Positions 15,948-22,928 of a stretch of 64,000 nt of DNA are shown here, one piece after another. The notes below the pieces were generated by a model, which was not told where the DNA came from, searched no databases, and saw only the letters and a list, made by a program, of their open reading frames with translations. Source of the DNA: Pseudomonas baltica (GTDB lineage: Bacteria; Pseudomonadota; Gammaproteobacteria; Pseudomonadales; Pseudomonadaceae); NCBI RefSeq assembly GCF_014235765.1, contig NZ_JACMYH010000005.1, positions 62,001-126,000 on the forward strand. The letters run 5' to 3'. Position numbers and translations under genes: made by a program. Each line of letters opens with the position of its first letter. Position 1 is the stretch's first letter.

Positions 15948-17195
15948 ATGTCAGATACAAAAAACAAGTGGCATGCCATCGCGCTCGTCGCAGGCATTCT
16001 GCTTATCGCCGTGAACCTGCGCGTTCCCTTTACCAGCATCGCGCCCGTCTTGCCGCTGATCCAGAATGCTTTTGGCTTGAGCGCCTCAGCTCTAGGCCTG
16101 CTTACTTCACTGCCATTACTTGCCTTTGCCGCCTTCTCCCCGCTCAGCGCATCGGTCGCCCGCAGGTTCGGCATCGAGCGCACGCTTTTCGGTGCACTGT
16201 TGGTCATTTCAGCGGGCATACTGCTCCGCTCCGCAGGCAGCGCGTGGGCGTTGTACGCCGGTACGATATTGATAGGCACTGGGATCGCCCTGGCCAACGT
16301 GCTGCTGCCCGGCCTGATCAAACGCGACTTCTCGACAAAAATGGCGTCCATGACCGGCGCTTATTCCATCACGATGGGCGCAGCGGGCGCTGTCGGTTCA
16401 GCCGTAATAGTTCCGCTGACCCAATCATGGGGATGGCCGATTGCCCTGAGTTTGTTGGTCGCAGCCCCATTGTTGGCGCTGGTGGTGTGGCTGCCGCAGT
16501 TGAAAAAACACGAACACGTAAATCTGTCCGGTCCGAAACAAGCGCCAACCGTGGCCGTCTGGCGTTCGCCGCTGGCATGGCAGGTCACACTGTTCATGGG
16601 GCTGAACGCGATGCCTTTTTATGTCGCCGTCGGCTGGCTGCCGACCATTCTGATGGACCATGGCATATCCCCGGAGCAAGCAGGCACGGTACACGGCACG
16701 CTTCAACTGACCACGGCCATTCCCGGCTTGATTCTGGCGGCCACGCTTCGCCGTCTCAAAGACCAGAAACTGGCAGCCGCTACCGTCAGCCTGTTAACCG
16801 CCTCATCCCTGATCGGGCTCATTTACGCGCCAGACTACGCCATGTTGTGGGCCGCGTTCCTGGGCTTCGGCTCTGGTGCCAGCATGATGCTCGGCCTGAC
16901 CTTCATCGGCTTGCGCACAAAGAATGCCGGTGACACGGCGGCACTTTCAGGAATGGTGCAGTGCGTCGGCTACCTGATGGCAGCCGCAGGCCCCTTGCTG
17001 CTGGGCCAACTGCACGACTGGACCGGTGGCTGGACAGCACCGCTGCTGATCACAGCCGCAATCTCCGTAGCCGGCGCATTCACTGGCATGCTGGCCGGGC
17101 GCAACGTTCAACTTGAACATGCTGAATCATCGTCGCGAACAAGCCCGGCAATCCAGTCAGCGAATGCACTCACGGCTGGCGAAAGAAAGCGCTGA
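15948..17195 (+). CDS. MFS transporter of the CynX/NimT family
   Basis: Predicted 415 residues with about twelve membrane helices. It opens with a short cytoplasmic segment and then ILLIAVNLRVPFTSIAPVLP, a CynX/NimT hallmark. Later ITMGAAGAVGSAVIVPL and LGFGSGASMMLGLTFIGLRT fit the same family. E. coli NimT exports 2-nitroimidazole; CynX is linked to cyanate. The ATG at 15948 follows GAGGA at 15931-15935, at a rather long spacing. Its last 88 bases overlap the convergent LysR gene's 3' end. A nitroimidazole-like or heterocyclic substrate is plausible only by family. Confidence 0.85.
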   Translation: MSDTKNKWHAIALVAGILLIAVNLRVPFTSIAPVLPLIQNAFGLSASALGLLTSLPLLAFAAFSPLSASVARRFGIERTLFGALLVISAGILLRSAGSAWALYAGTILIGTGIALANVLLPGLIKRDFSTKMASMTGAYSITMGAAGAVGSAVIVPLTQSWGWPIALSLLVAAPLLALVVWLPQLKKHEHVNLSGPKQAPTVAVWRSPLAWQVTLFMGLNAMPFYVAVGWLPTILMDHGISPEQAGTVHGTLQLTTAIPGLILAATLRRLKDQKLAAATVSLLTASSLIGLIYAPDYAMLWAAFLGFGSGASMMLGLTFIGLRTKNAGDTAALSGMVQCVGYLMAAAGPLLLGQLHDWTGGWTAPLLITAAISVAGAFTGMLAGRNVQLEHAESSSRTSPAIQSANALTAGERKR

Positions 17196-18019
17196 TGAGG
17201 GTATAGCAGGTGCACAGGAACCGATGCAGGCTGCCAGTCAGCAAGCACTTCGACCAGCCGCCCTTCTCGCAGATGCTCGCTGACCACGTTCTCGGCGAGC
17301 TGCACCAACCCAAAACCTTCAAGGCACATTTTGATGTAGAGCCCAGTCTCGTTGACGGCCGCTGTGCCGTTGACCGGGACTGAGACCTTTTCAGTGCCAC
17401 GGGCAAAGCGCATTTCACCTGCTTGCCTTGCGCGGCCTGAGAAGTAATGAATGGATCGATGGTGAGACAAATCTTGCGGGGTTTGCGGAGTACCGTTCTC
17501 TTCGAGATAGGCGGCAGACGCACAGGTCACCCAGCGAAACCGTCCGAGTGGGCGCGCAACGAGCGTTGAGTCATCGAGCTCGCCTGTACGAATGACGCAA
17601 TCGACACCCTCCTGAATCAGATCAACCTGCCGGTCATTGACGCCTATCATCAGATAGATATCCGGGTAGCGCCGGTAAAAGTCTTGCAGATTTGGCATGA
17701 CGATGAAGTGTGCAATGCCACCCGACATATCGACACGCAAACGCCCCTGTGGCCGTTTTACGGAATCCGTCAGGCTGTTCTCTGTGTGTTCGATCAGCTC
17801 CAATATTTCCCTGCATTGCGCCAGATATTGAGCGCCCTCAGGCGTCAGGCTGACTCGCCGCGTTGTTCTGTTCAGCAGGCGCACCTGCAAGTACTTCTCA
17901 AGATTTTTAACGCTGCTGGTAACTGTCGAGGCCGGCAGAGAGAGCGTCTGCGCCGCCTGGATAAAGCTTCCTGCTTCAGCCACACGGACGAAAACCTGCA
18001 TCGCTTGAATACGGTCCAT
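17108..18019 (-). CDS. LysR-family transcriptional regulator
   Basis: Predicted 303 residues: N-terminal helix-turn-helix (MDRIQAMQVFVRVAEAGSF, then TRRVSLTPEGAQYL) and a CrgA-like effector-binding domain with DMSGGIAHFIVMPNL. The start at 18019 fits the family. The open frame extends upstream to 18919, but that part is antisense to the amidohydrolase and has no family features. It is divergent from the amidohydrolase operon at 18164, which it probably controls. The C-terminus runs 88 bases into the end of the convergent transporter gene. Confidence 0.88.
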   Translation of the reverse strand: MDRIQAMQVFVRVAEAGSFIQAAQTLSLPASTVTSSVKNLEKYLQVRLLNRTTRRVSLTPEGAQYLAQCREILELIEHTENSLTDSVKRPQGRLRVDMSGGIAHFIVMPNLQDFYRRYPDIYLMIGVNDRQVDLIQEGVDCVIRTGELDDSTLVARPLGRFRWVTCASAAYLEENGTPQTPQDLSHHRSIHYFSGRARQAGEMRFARGTEKVSVPVNGTAAVNETGLYIKMCLEGFGLVQLAENVVSEHLREGRLVEVLADWQPASVPVHLLYPHQRFLSPAVSAFADWIAGLVRDDDSACSS

Positions 18020-18059
18020 GACTGTTAGCAGCCTCAAAGCAGTGATCGGGAAAGGTCTT

Positions 18060-18082
18060 ATTATTCGTAGAAATTGGATAAT
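18060..18082. promoter_or_regulatory. Candidate LysR-regulator dyad
   Basis: ATTATTC-N9-GGATAAT, one mismatch between arms, lies in the 144-base gap between the LysR gene and the amidohydrolase. The spacing is not the classic T-N11-A, so this is a weaker candidate than the dyad at 3415. Confidence 0.35.
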
Positions 18083-18163
18083 TAAAACAGTTTTACCACC
18101 TTTTTCCCGCAGTATCGCCTTGCGTACATTACTTCCGACGAAATTTGAAGAGGTGTACAGAAA

Positions 18164-19561
18164 ATGGCTGAATATAACCGCAGCATCGTGCAAGGCCCAG
18201 CCGCTCCGGCCGGCCGCACACTTATCCGTGGCGCCACTGTGCTGAGCATGGATGGCGATATCGGCAATCTGGCGCGCGGCGATATCCTTATCGAAGGCAG
18301 CACCATCACGGCCATTGGTGAAAACCTCGAGGCAGGCGATGCTGTTGTTATCGAAGCATCCGGCATGATCGCCATGCCGGGCATGGTCGATACGCACCGT
18401 CACTCCTGGGAAGGGCAACTGCGTCGAATCAATCCAAATGCCGAAACCCTTGAAGACTACTGCAACGCCACGCACTTCTCGTTCGCTAAATACTATCGCC
18501 CGGCTGACATGTATATCGGCAACCTGCTGACTGCATTGGGCTGCATCGATGCCGGCATCACCACCGTGGTCGATAACTCGCACAACAGCCGTACCGGCGC
18601 GCATTCCGACGCCGCAGTCGAGGCATTGCTCGATGCTGGTATCCGCTCTGTACACGCGTCCGGTGCGCCAATTTCCGGCGAGTGGGACAAAGCCCACTGG
18701 CCCGGCAACCTGGAGCGCCTGCAGGAAAAATACGTCAAGAACGGCGACAACCCACTGCTCTCGCTGGCGGTGATGGCGCAGCTGGAGCTTGAGCTGTGGG
18801 CTGAAGCCCGGCGTCTGGGGCTGCCGATCATTACCGAATTTTTCGGTGGGGACATGGCAGCTGAGCTGGAGGGTTTGCATCGCGAGGGTCTGCTGCGCCC
18901 CGATAACATCTTCAACCACTGCACCTCGCTGCCGGACGCCGGCTGGAAAATCCTTCGCGAGGCTGGCGTGCGGGTCAACGTATGCCCGCGTTCAGATGCC
19001 CACTACGGCATTGAAGATGGAATGTTCGCCATGCAGTCGGCCCAGCGTCACGGCATCAGTCCGGGGCTGAGTGTCGATAACGAAACCTCCTACAGCGGTG
19101 ACATGTTCATGGAGATGCGGGTGGCGTTCTACCTGCAGCGCGTCATGGGCATGCACCAGCAGCGCTGCTGCGGCGCAGAACATCATCCGGTGACCCAACC
19201 TGCTCATGGCCTACTGAAAGCCGCCACTCTCGACGGCGCTACCTGTGCCGGATTGCAGGACAAAGTCGGCAGCCTGGCCCCCGGCAAACAGGCCGACCTG
19301 ATCCTTATAAACGCGCAGGACATCAACCTTTACCCGTCAGGCAACGCATTCGGCACCGTTGTACACGCGGCCGAACGCAGTAATGTCGATACCGTCATTA
19401 TTGGCGGGCGCATCGTCAAGCAGAGCGGCAAGGTGCTGGGCGTGGACAGCGAAAGGCTGCGTGCGGCGATCGACGAATCCCGTGAGCATCTGTTTGCTGC
19501 TGCAGGCTATCAGCCGGATATGTTTGCCGAGAAATTCCTGCCGCTTGAGTCAGCCAAGTAA
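18164..19561 (+). CDS. Amidohydrolase-superfamily enzyme (ATZ/TRZ-like)
   Basis: Predicted 465 residues. The N-terminal beta-sandwich (RTLIRGATVLSMDG) leads into the metal-binding strand MVDTHRHSW with His78 and His80. His252 (NHCTSLPD) and Asp305 (LSVDNETS) fit the later metal and catalytic ligands. The C-terminal sandwich closes with GSLAPGKQADLILI. The superfamily deaminates or hydrolyses ring nitrogens in purines, pyrimidines or triazines. At the strand where a His is normally found, about residue 224, I see ITEFFGG, so one ligand may be missing or shifted. It is first in an operon with a YdcZ-type transporter and an SMP-30 lactonase. Confidence 0.85.
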   Translation: MAEYNRSIVQGPAAPAGRTLIRGATVLSMDGDIGNLARGDILIEGSTITAIGENLEAGDAVVIEASGMIAMPGMVDTHRHSWEGQLRRINPNAETLEDYCNATHFSFAKYYRPADMYIGNLLTALGCIDAGITTVVDNSHNSRTGAHSDAAVEALLDAGIRSVHASGAPISGEWDKAHWPGNLERLQEKYVKNGDNPLLSLAVMAQLELELWAEARRLGLPIITEFFGGDMAAELEGLHREGLLRPDNIFNHCTSLPDAGWKILREAGVRVNVCPRSDAHYGIEDGMFAMQSAQRHGISPGLSVDNETSYSGDMFMEMRVAFYLQRVMGMHQQRCCGAEHHPVTQPAHGLLKAATLDGATCAGLQDKVGSLAPGKQADLILINAQDINLYPSGNAFGTVVHAAERSNVDTVIIGGRIVKQSGKVLGVDSERLRAAIDESREHLFAAAGYQPDMFAEKFLPLESAK

Positions 19562-19572
19562 GGAGGCGTGAG

Positions 19573-20046
19573 ATGAACGCAGCCTACTACCTGCTGGCCG
19601 TCTGCGCAGGGCTTGGCATCACCCTGCAGACCACGCTGAATGGCCAACTCGCTAAAGGCGTGGGTGGAGATTCGGTCGCGGCGGCGCTGTTCTCTTTTAC
19701 TGCCGGTGCGTTATGCCTGAGTATCTTTTCATTGATGCGCGGCGGGATAGTGGTCTCACTGGCGGCTATACCTGCCCAGCCCTGGTGGAGCCTGCTGGGC
19801 GGTCTGCTGGGTGCCGGCGCGTTGCTTAGTTATGTGGTGCTTGCGCCAAAAATCGGTCTGTCAGCCCTGCTGGGCCTCGCTATCGCCGGGCAGATTATTT
19901 CGTCACTGGTTATCGATCACTTCGGCTTGATGGGGGCATTGGAAAGGCCGGTGTCTCTCGTCAAGTTGGCCGGGGCAATGGTGATGCTCGCAGGCCTGGC
20001 CATCGCTCTGTTCGGTGACAGGTGGTTAGCGCTTTTCTCCAACTGA
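19573..20046 (+). CDS. YdcZ/DUF606-family DMT transporter
   Basis: Predicted 157 residues, about five hydrophobic helices, opening with YYLLAVCAGLGITLQTTLNGQLA, typical of the DUF606 (YdcZ) half-size drug/metabolite transporters that act as dimers. GGAGG, partly within AAGGAGGCG, precedes the ATG at 19573 by a few bases, giving a strong ribosome site. It starts 11 bases after the amidohydrolase stop, so the two are almost certainly co-transcribed. It may move the amidohydrolase substrate or product across the inner membrane; direction is unknown. Confidence 0.85.
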   Translation: MNAAYYLLAVCAGLGITLQTTLNGQLAKGVGGDSVAAALFSFTAGALCLSIFSLMRGGIVVSLAAIPAQPWWSLLGGLLGAGALLSYVVLAPKIGLSALLGLAIAGQIISSLVIDHFGLMGALERPVSLVKLAGAMVMLAGLAIALFGDRWLALFSN

Positions 20047-20085
20047 CTGCCTTGTTTATCCCATCCTGTTTCGTAGGACGCAACC

Positions 20086-20946
20086 ATGTTTAAAGCCCTA
20101 ACCGACACCACCAGTCTTCTTGGCGAGTGCCCTGTTTGGTGTGAAAGAACCGAACGCCTGTTCTGGACCGATATCCCCGGCTGCGAGTTGTGTGCTCTGT
20201 ACACCGAAAACGGCGAAGTGCAGCGTTGGTCCCTGCCAGAGCCGCTAGGGTCATTTGCCCTCACGGCAGACGAAGACATATTGCTGATGGGACTGGCATC
20301 CTGCTTGGGCTACTACAACCTGAGCTCCGGTCGTTTCAGCAAAGTCACAGCCACCCCTGGCGTGGCAGGAACCCGGATCAATGATGGCCGCTGCGACCGT
20401 ATGGGAAACTTCGTATTCAGCACGATGGACACCGGCGAGCCGGTGCAAACCATAGGCAGATTTCACCGGCTCAATGCCGCGACGCTCGAGACAGAAACGC
20501 TGGACCTTCCCGAAGTGGCGATCCCGAACAGTATCTGTTTTAGCCCGGACGGTTTCACCATGTATTACGCGGACTCCCTGCAAGGATGCATTTTCTGCTG
20601 CGATTACCCATCGCTAGAAAACCAGCGTGTATTCACTACAGTCAACGGTCAGGGTGCTCCAGACGGTTCTTGTATTGATGCGCATGGTTTTCTCTGGAGT
20701 GCGGAATGGGGCGGTAGCAGAGTCGTGCGTTACGCGACAGACGGCAAAGTTGACAGCGTGATCGGCTCCCCGTGTATTCAGACCACTTGCCCGGTCTTAG
20801 CGGGACCTGGTTATGAAACGCTTTACTGCACCAGCGCAAGGATAGGGCTGGATAAGCCGGCAGATTTCGATGGCACGCTGATAAAAGCCGAAGCGATTGT
20901 CGCTGGGGGACTGCCAGAAGAACGATTTACAGGGCTACTGAACTGA
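20086..20946 (+). CDS. SMP-30/gluconolactonase-family lactone hydrolase
   Basis: Predicted 286 residues, one six-bladed beta-propeller. Glu14 (LGECPVW), Asn99 (RINDGRCD), Asn148 (IPNSICFSPDG) and Asp193 (APDGSCIDAHG) align with the metal and substrate ligands Glu18, Asn103, Asn154 and Asp204 of human SMP-30. A working metal-dependent lactonase is therefore likely. It is the last gene of the amidohydrolase/transporter set, 39 bases after the transporter. This suggests a pathway in which a ring or lactone intermediate is opened. The substrate is unknown. Confidence 0.88.
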   Translation: MFKALTDTTSLLGECPVWCERTERLFWTDIPGCELCALYTENGEVQRWSLPEPLGSFALTADEDILLMGLASCLGYYNLSSGRFSKVTATPGVAGTRINDGRCDRMGNFVFSTMDTGEPVQTIGRFHRLNAATLETETLDLPEVAIPNSICFSPDGFTMYYADSLQGCIFCCDYPSLENQRVFTTVNGQGAPDGSCIDAHGFLWSAEWGGSRVVRYATDGKVDSVIGSPCIQTTCPVLAGPGYETLYCTSARIGLDKPADFDGTLIKAEAIVAGGLPEERFTGLLN

Positions 20947-21114
20947 TTGGCTAGTTCTAATCTGTCGCATCGTTCTGAATGCCCCCAATCAGGTAGAGGT
21001 GTCTGTGACCGGTTATGACTGTTCTCTGTCAGCCGTGACAAGCAGTGCCGGCCAGAAGCGGGTGGATTCAGGCTATTCTTGAGGCTCAGGGCATCTACAA
21101 AACAGGGGCGATTG

Positions 21115-21288
21115 ATGAAGGACCGTAGTCACGATGAGGCAATGGCAGAGCTTTTCCGGGCTGATCCGGCGTACGCGGCTGAGCTGCTGGCCGAGCTTGT
21201 TCGTGATGGTGATGCGGAAGAGTTAGTCATCCTATGGCGGCAGCTATCGGCAATCGTTGGCACGATAGAGGCTAATCCGGCTTCTTGA
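21115..21288 (+). CDS. Short antitoxin-like protein, probably truncated
   Basis: Predicted 57 residues, MKDRSHDEAMAELFRADPA at the start. This resembles the N-terminal part of HigA-type addiction-module regulators, which begin with a similar acidic helical segment and continue into a Cro/C1 helix-turn-helix. Here the protein stops at about residue 57, before any helix-turn-helix, so it is likely a truncated gene. No toxin partner is next to it. It lies 92 bases before the right island repeat, which fits a gene cut by recombination. AGGGG precedes the ATG. Confidence 0.5.
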   Translation: MKDRSHDEAMAELFRADPAYAAELLAELVRDGDAEELVILWRQLSAIVGTIEANPAS

Positions 21289-21379
21289 ACGTTTTACTTG
21301 GTATGGCATTTTTCATGGTTTTTAATTTTTCATATTTCTGAGTTCTCTGTTTTATAAGGCTTTTTTTGGTTAATTGATA

Positions 21380-21394
21380 ATAGAGTGGGAGTGA
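21380..21394. repeat. Right island end (attR-like), copy of guaA 3' end
   Basis: ATAGAGTGGGAGTGA matches 13 of 15 bases of the guaA end at 14516-14530. Read in frame it encodes Ile-Glu-Trp-Glu-stop, exactly the GuaA C-terminus with a synonymous Ile codon and a different stop. There is no homology upstream of it, and an intrinsic terminator lies 47 bases downstream. This is what the displaced original guaA end would look like after integration. Confidence 0.65.
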
Positions 21395-21441
21395 TGGGGT
21401 GGCCGGTATCTTCCGGCACTCGTTGGTAAGAAATGCCCTGG

Positions 21442-21466
21442 AGCCCGCGTAATTGCGGGCTTTTTG
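21442..21466 (+). terminator. Intrinsic terminator, probably the original guaA terminator
   Basis: AGCCCGC (21442-21448) and GCGGGCT (21455-21461) form a 7-base-pair stem with a 6-base loop followed by TTTTTGG. It sits 47 bases after the right island repeat with no intact gene ending just before it. It is therefore most simply explained as guaA's terminator displaced by the island. Confidence 0.75.
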
Positions 21467-21593
21467 GTTTTTGGGTTCAGAGTTTTTCAGCTCTTTCTAT
21501 GCTGCAGCTGAGAGTGGTCTGTTCGGGAGATACCACCGCAAACCTCGATTCCAGCGGGATCATCAGACGAACGAAATGCCATCAGTTGTCCCG

Positions 21594-21622
21594 TTGCTTG
21601 CAGATTGCTAAAGTGCAAGCAA
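21594..21622. promoter_or_regulatory. Operator dyad of the FitAB-type module
   Basis: TTGCTTGCA at 21594-21602 and TGCAAGCAA at 21614-21622 are perfect inverted repeats with an 11-base centre, ending 25 bases before the antitoxin start. In FitAB of Neisseria the complex binds a similar widely spaced inverted repeat (TGCTATCA/TGATAGCA). The match in layout supports an autoregulatory site. Confidence 0.65.
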
Positions 21623-21647
21623 TCGCAGCAGCTAAGGGGTATGAAAG

Positions 21648-21902
21648 ATGCCATCTGTTACCGTTCGAAATGTTTCCGATGAGGTGCACCGTGCTATCCG
21701 TGTCCGGGCTGCTCAACATGGCCGCAGCATCGAAGCCGAGATGCGCGACATTCTAGAGTCTGCGGTGAGGCCGGAAGGTCGGGTCAAGCTAGGCTCTCTG
21801 CTGGCCCAGACCGGCCGCAAGGTCAAGCTGACGGATGAGGAGTTCGCTGCCTTCGAAAGCGCGCGCGATAAAGCCCCCGCCCGCGCAGCGAGCTTTGAAT
21901 GA
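21648..21902 (+). CDS. fitA: FitA-like antitoxin (ribbon-helix-helix)
   Basis: Predicted 84 residues. MPSVTVRNVSDEVHRAIRVR followed by AAQHGRSIEAEMRDIL is the ribbon-helix-helix fold of the FitA/Phd-Arc group. The C-terminal 40 residues would wrap the toxin. It binds DNA as a dimer and, with the toxin, represses its own operon. The stop overlaps the toxin start by ATGA at 21899-21902, giving translational coupling. A dyad typical for this module lies just upstream. The symbol is given by similarity of type; numbering of VapBC families varies. Confidence 0.85.
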   Translation: MPSVTVRNVSDEVHRAIRVRAAQHGRSIEAEMRDILESAVRPEGRVKLGSLLAQTGRKVKLTDEEFAAFESARDKAPARAASFE

Positions 21903-22318
21903 TCCTGCTCGATACCAATGTGATTTCCGAGCCTCTACGCCATTCGCCCGCGGCGTGCGTCATTCAATGGATCGACGAGCAGGCATTGGAAACGCTTTAC
22001 CTGTCCGCCATGACCGTGGCTGAGCTACGTGCAGGTATAGCGTTGATGCCGGTTGGGCGACGCCGTTCGACGCTGCACGAAAGTCTCGAAAAGCAGGTGC
22101 TGCCCATGTTCGTTGGGCGCGTTTTGCCTTTTGATCTGGCCTGCACGCAGGCTTACGCCGAGGTGCTGGCCAAGGCGCGCAAGGCCGGTAGTGGGATCGA
22201 GGCTGCCGATGCCTGCATCGCTGCGGTCGCTCTTGCCAATGGATTCATTGTCGCCACTCGCGATACTCACCCGTTCCGGGCTGCAGGTCTGGCGGTCATC
22301 AATCCTTGGGAGCTATAG
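21899..22318 (+). CDS. fitB: FitB-like PIN-domain ribonuclease toxin
   Basis: Predicted 139 residues, the exact size of FitB. The PIN-domain acidic residues Asp5 (LLDTN), Glu42 (TVAEL), Asp104 (AADACIAA) and Asp122 (ATRDTHPF) are all present at the positions known for FitB, so the nuclease is probably active. The start codon overlaps the antitoxin stop. Expected role: Mg2+-dependent RNA cleavage when antitoxin is lost. It lies just outside the island's right repeat, so it belongs to a second accessory block between guaA and cumA. Confidence 0.92.
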   Translation: MILLDTNVISEPLRHSPAACVIQWIDEQALETLYLSAMTVAELRAGIALMPVGRRRSTLHESLEKQVLPMFVGRVLPFDLACTQAYAEVLAKARKAGSGIEAADACIAAVALANGFIVATRDTHPFRAAGLAVINPWEL

Positions 22319-22388
22319 AGCAAGCCTTGCTGCGAAGCCACGAAATGACAGGAAAAACGTAGGGCGCCGTGGTCGATGACCAATCAGC

Positions 22389-22760
22389 TCACTTCAACAC
22401 ATGCCCCGCAATCAGCCGCGAAATCTCCACCATCGACGTCTTCCCCGAGAACTCGAAGCGCACCTTCCCCAGCGCCGAAAAATACACCTCCAGCTCCGAA
22501 TCCAGATCGAACGTGCCCGACGTTTCGATCGAGTACGCCACGATGTTCTTGTAGGGCAGGGAGGTGAAGTCCTTCTTGCTGCCGGTCAAGCCCTGCACGT
22601 TCACCGCGATGATCCGTTTGTTGGTGAACACCACGCCGTCGCGCATCGACTTGTAGGCGTCGACCACCTGCTCGTCATCCAGCAGCAGGGCGGTGACGCG
22701 TTCGGCGTATTCGGCGTTTTGCTTGAGTTTGAAGAAGCCTTTGTTGTTGAAGTCGATCAT
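22389..22760 (-). CDS. Bacterial PH-domain protein (bPH_1 type)
   Basis: Predicted 123 residues forming a single domain. GVVFTNKRIIAVNVQGLTG and KKDFTSLPYKNIVAYSIET are the hallmark strands of the bacterial pleckstrin-homology-like family PF08000, whose role is unclear. The start at 22760 (MIDFNNKGFFKLKQ) follows AAGGA and fits the family; an upstream ATG adds 33 unlike residues. It is divergent from the large toxin-like gene at 22929, with a 168-base gap. Whether the two are functionally linked is unknown. No membrane segment or signal peptide is visible. Confidence 0.85.
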   Translation of the reverse strand: MIDFNNKGFFKLKQNAEYAERVTALLLDDEQVVDAYKSMRDGVVFTNKRIIAVNVQGLTGSKKDFTSLPYKNIVAYSIETSGTFDLDSELEVYFSALGKVRFEFSGKTSMVEISRLIAGHVLK

Positions 22761-22928
22761 GGCCTGGAGTCCTTTATATAGGGGTGGCCAGAGTTTACCT
22801 TGATGACGGTGGCAGCAAGTGTGTCGGGTCGTAGTGAGGTGCCTGAATGGTGAGGCCAAATATGTAGGCCAGGAGGGTCCAGGGCACTTGCCACACTCGC
22901 AGTTCCTTCAGAAACCGATCCCTTTGAT

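Larger units (their letters stand above)
21289..21647. other. Spacer at the right island boundary
   Basis: This 359-base gap contains, in order, an AT-rich stretch, the right copy of the guaA-end repeat (21380-21394), an intrinsic terminator (21442-21466) and the FitAB operator dyad (21594-21622). A plus-strand frame at 21433-21756 crosses the terminator and shows no family features. No gene is supported here. Confidence 0.6.

Noticed and set aside
18020..18919. N-terminal extension of the LysR frame to 603 codons
   Set aside because: The extension is antisense to the amidohydrolase, and the LysR helix-turn-helix starts exactly at 18019. The shorter start is right.
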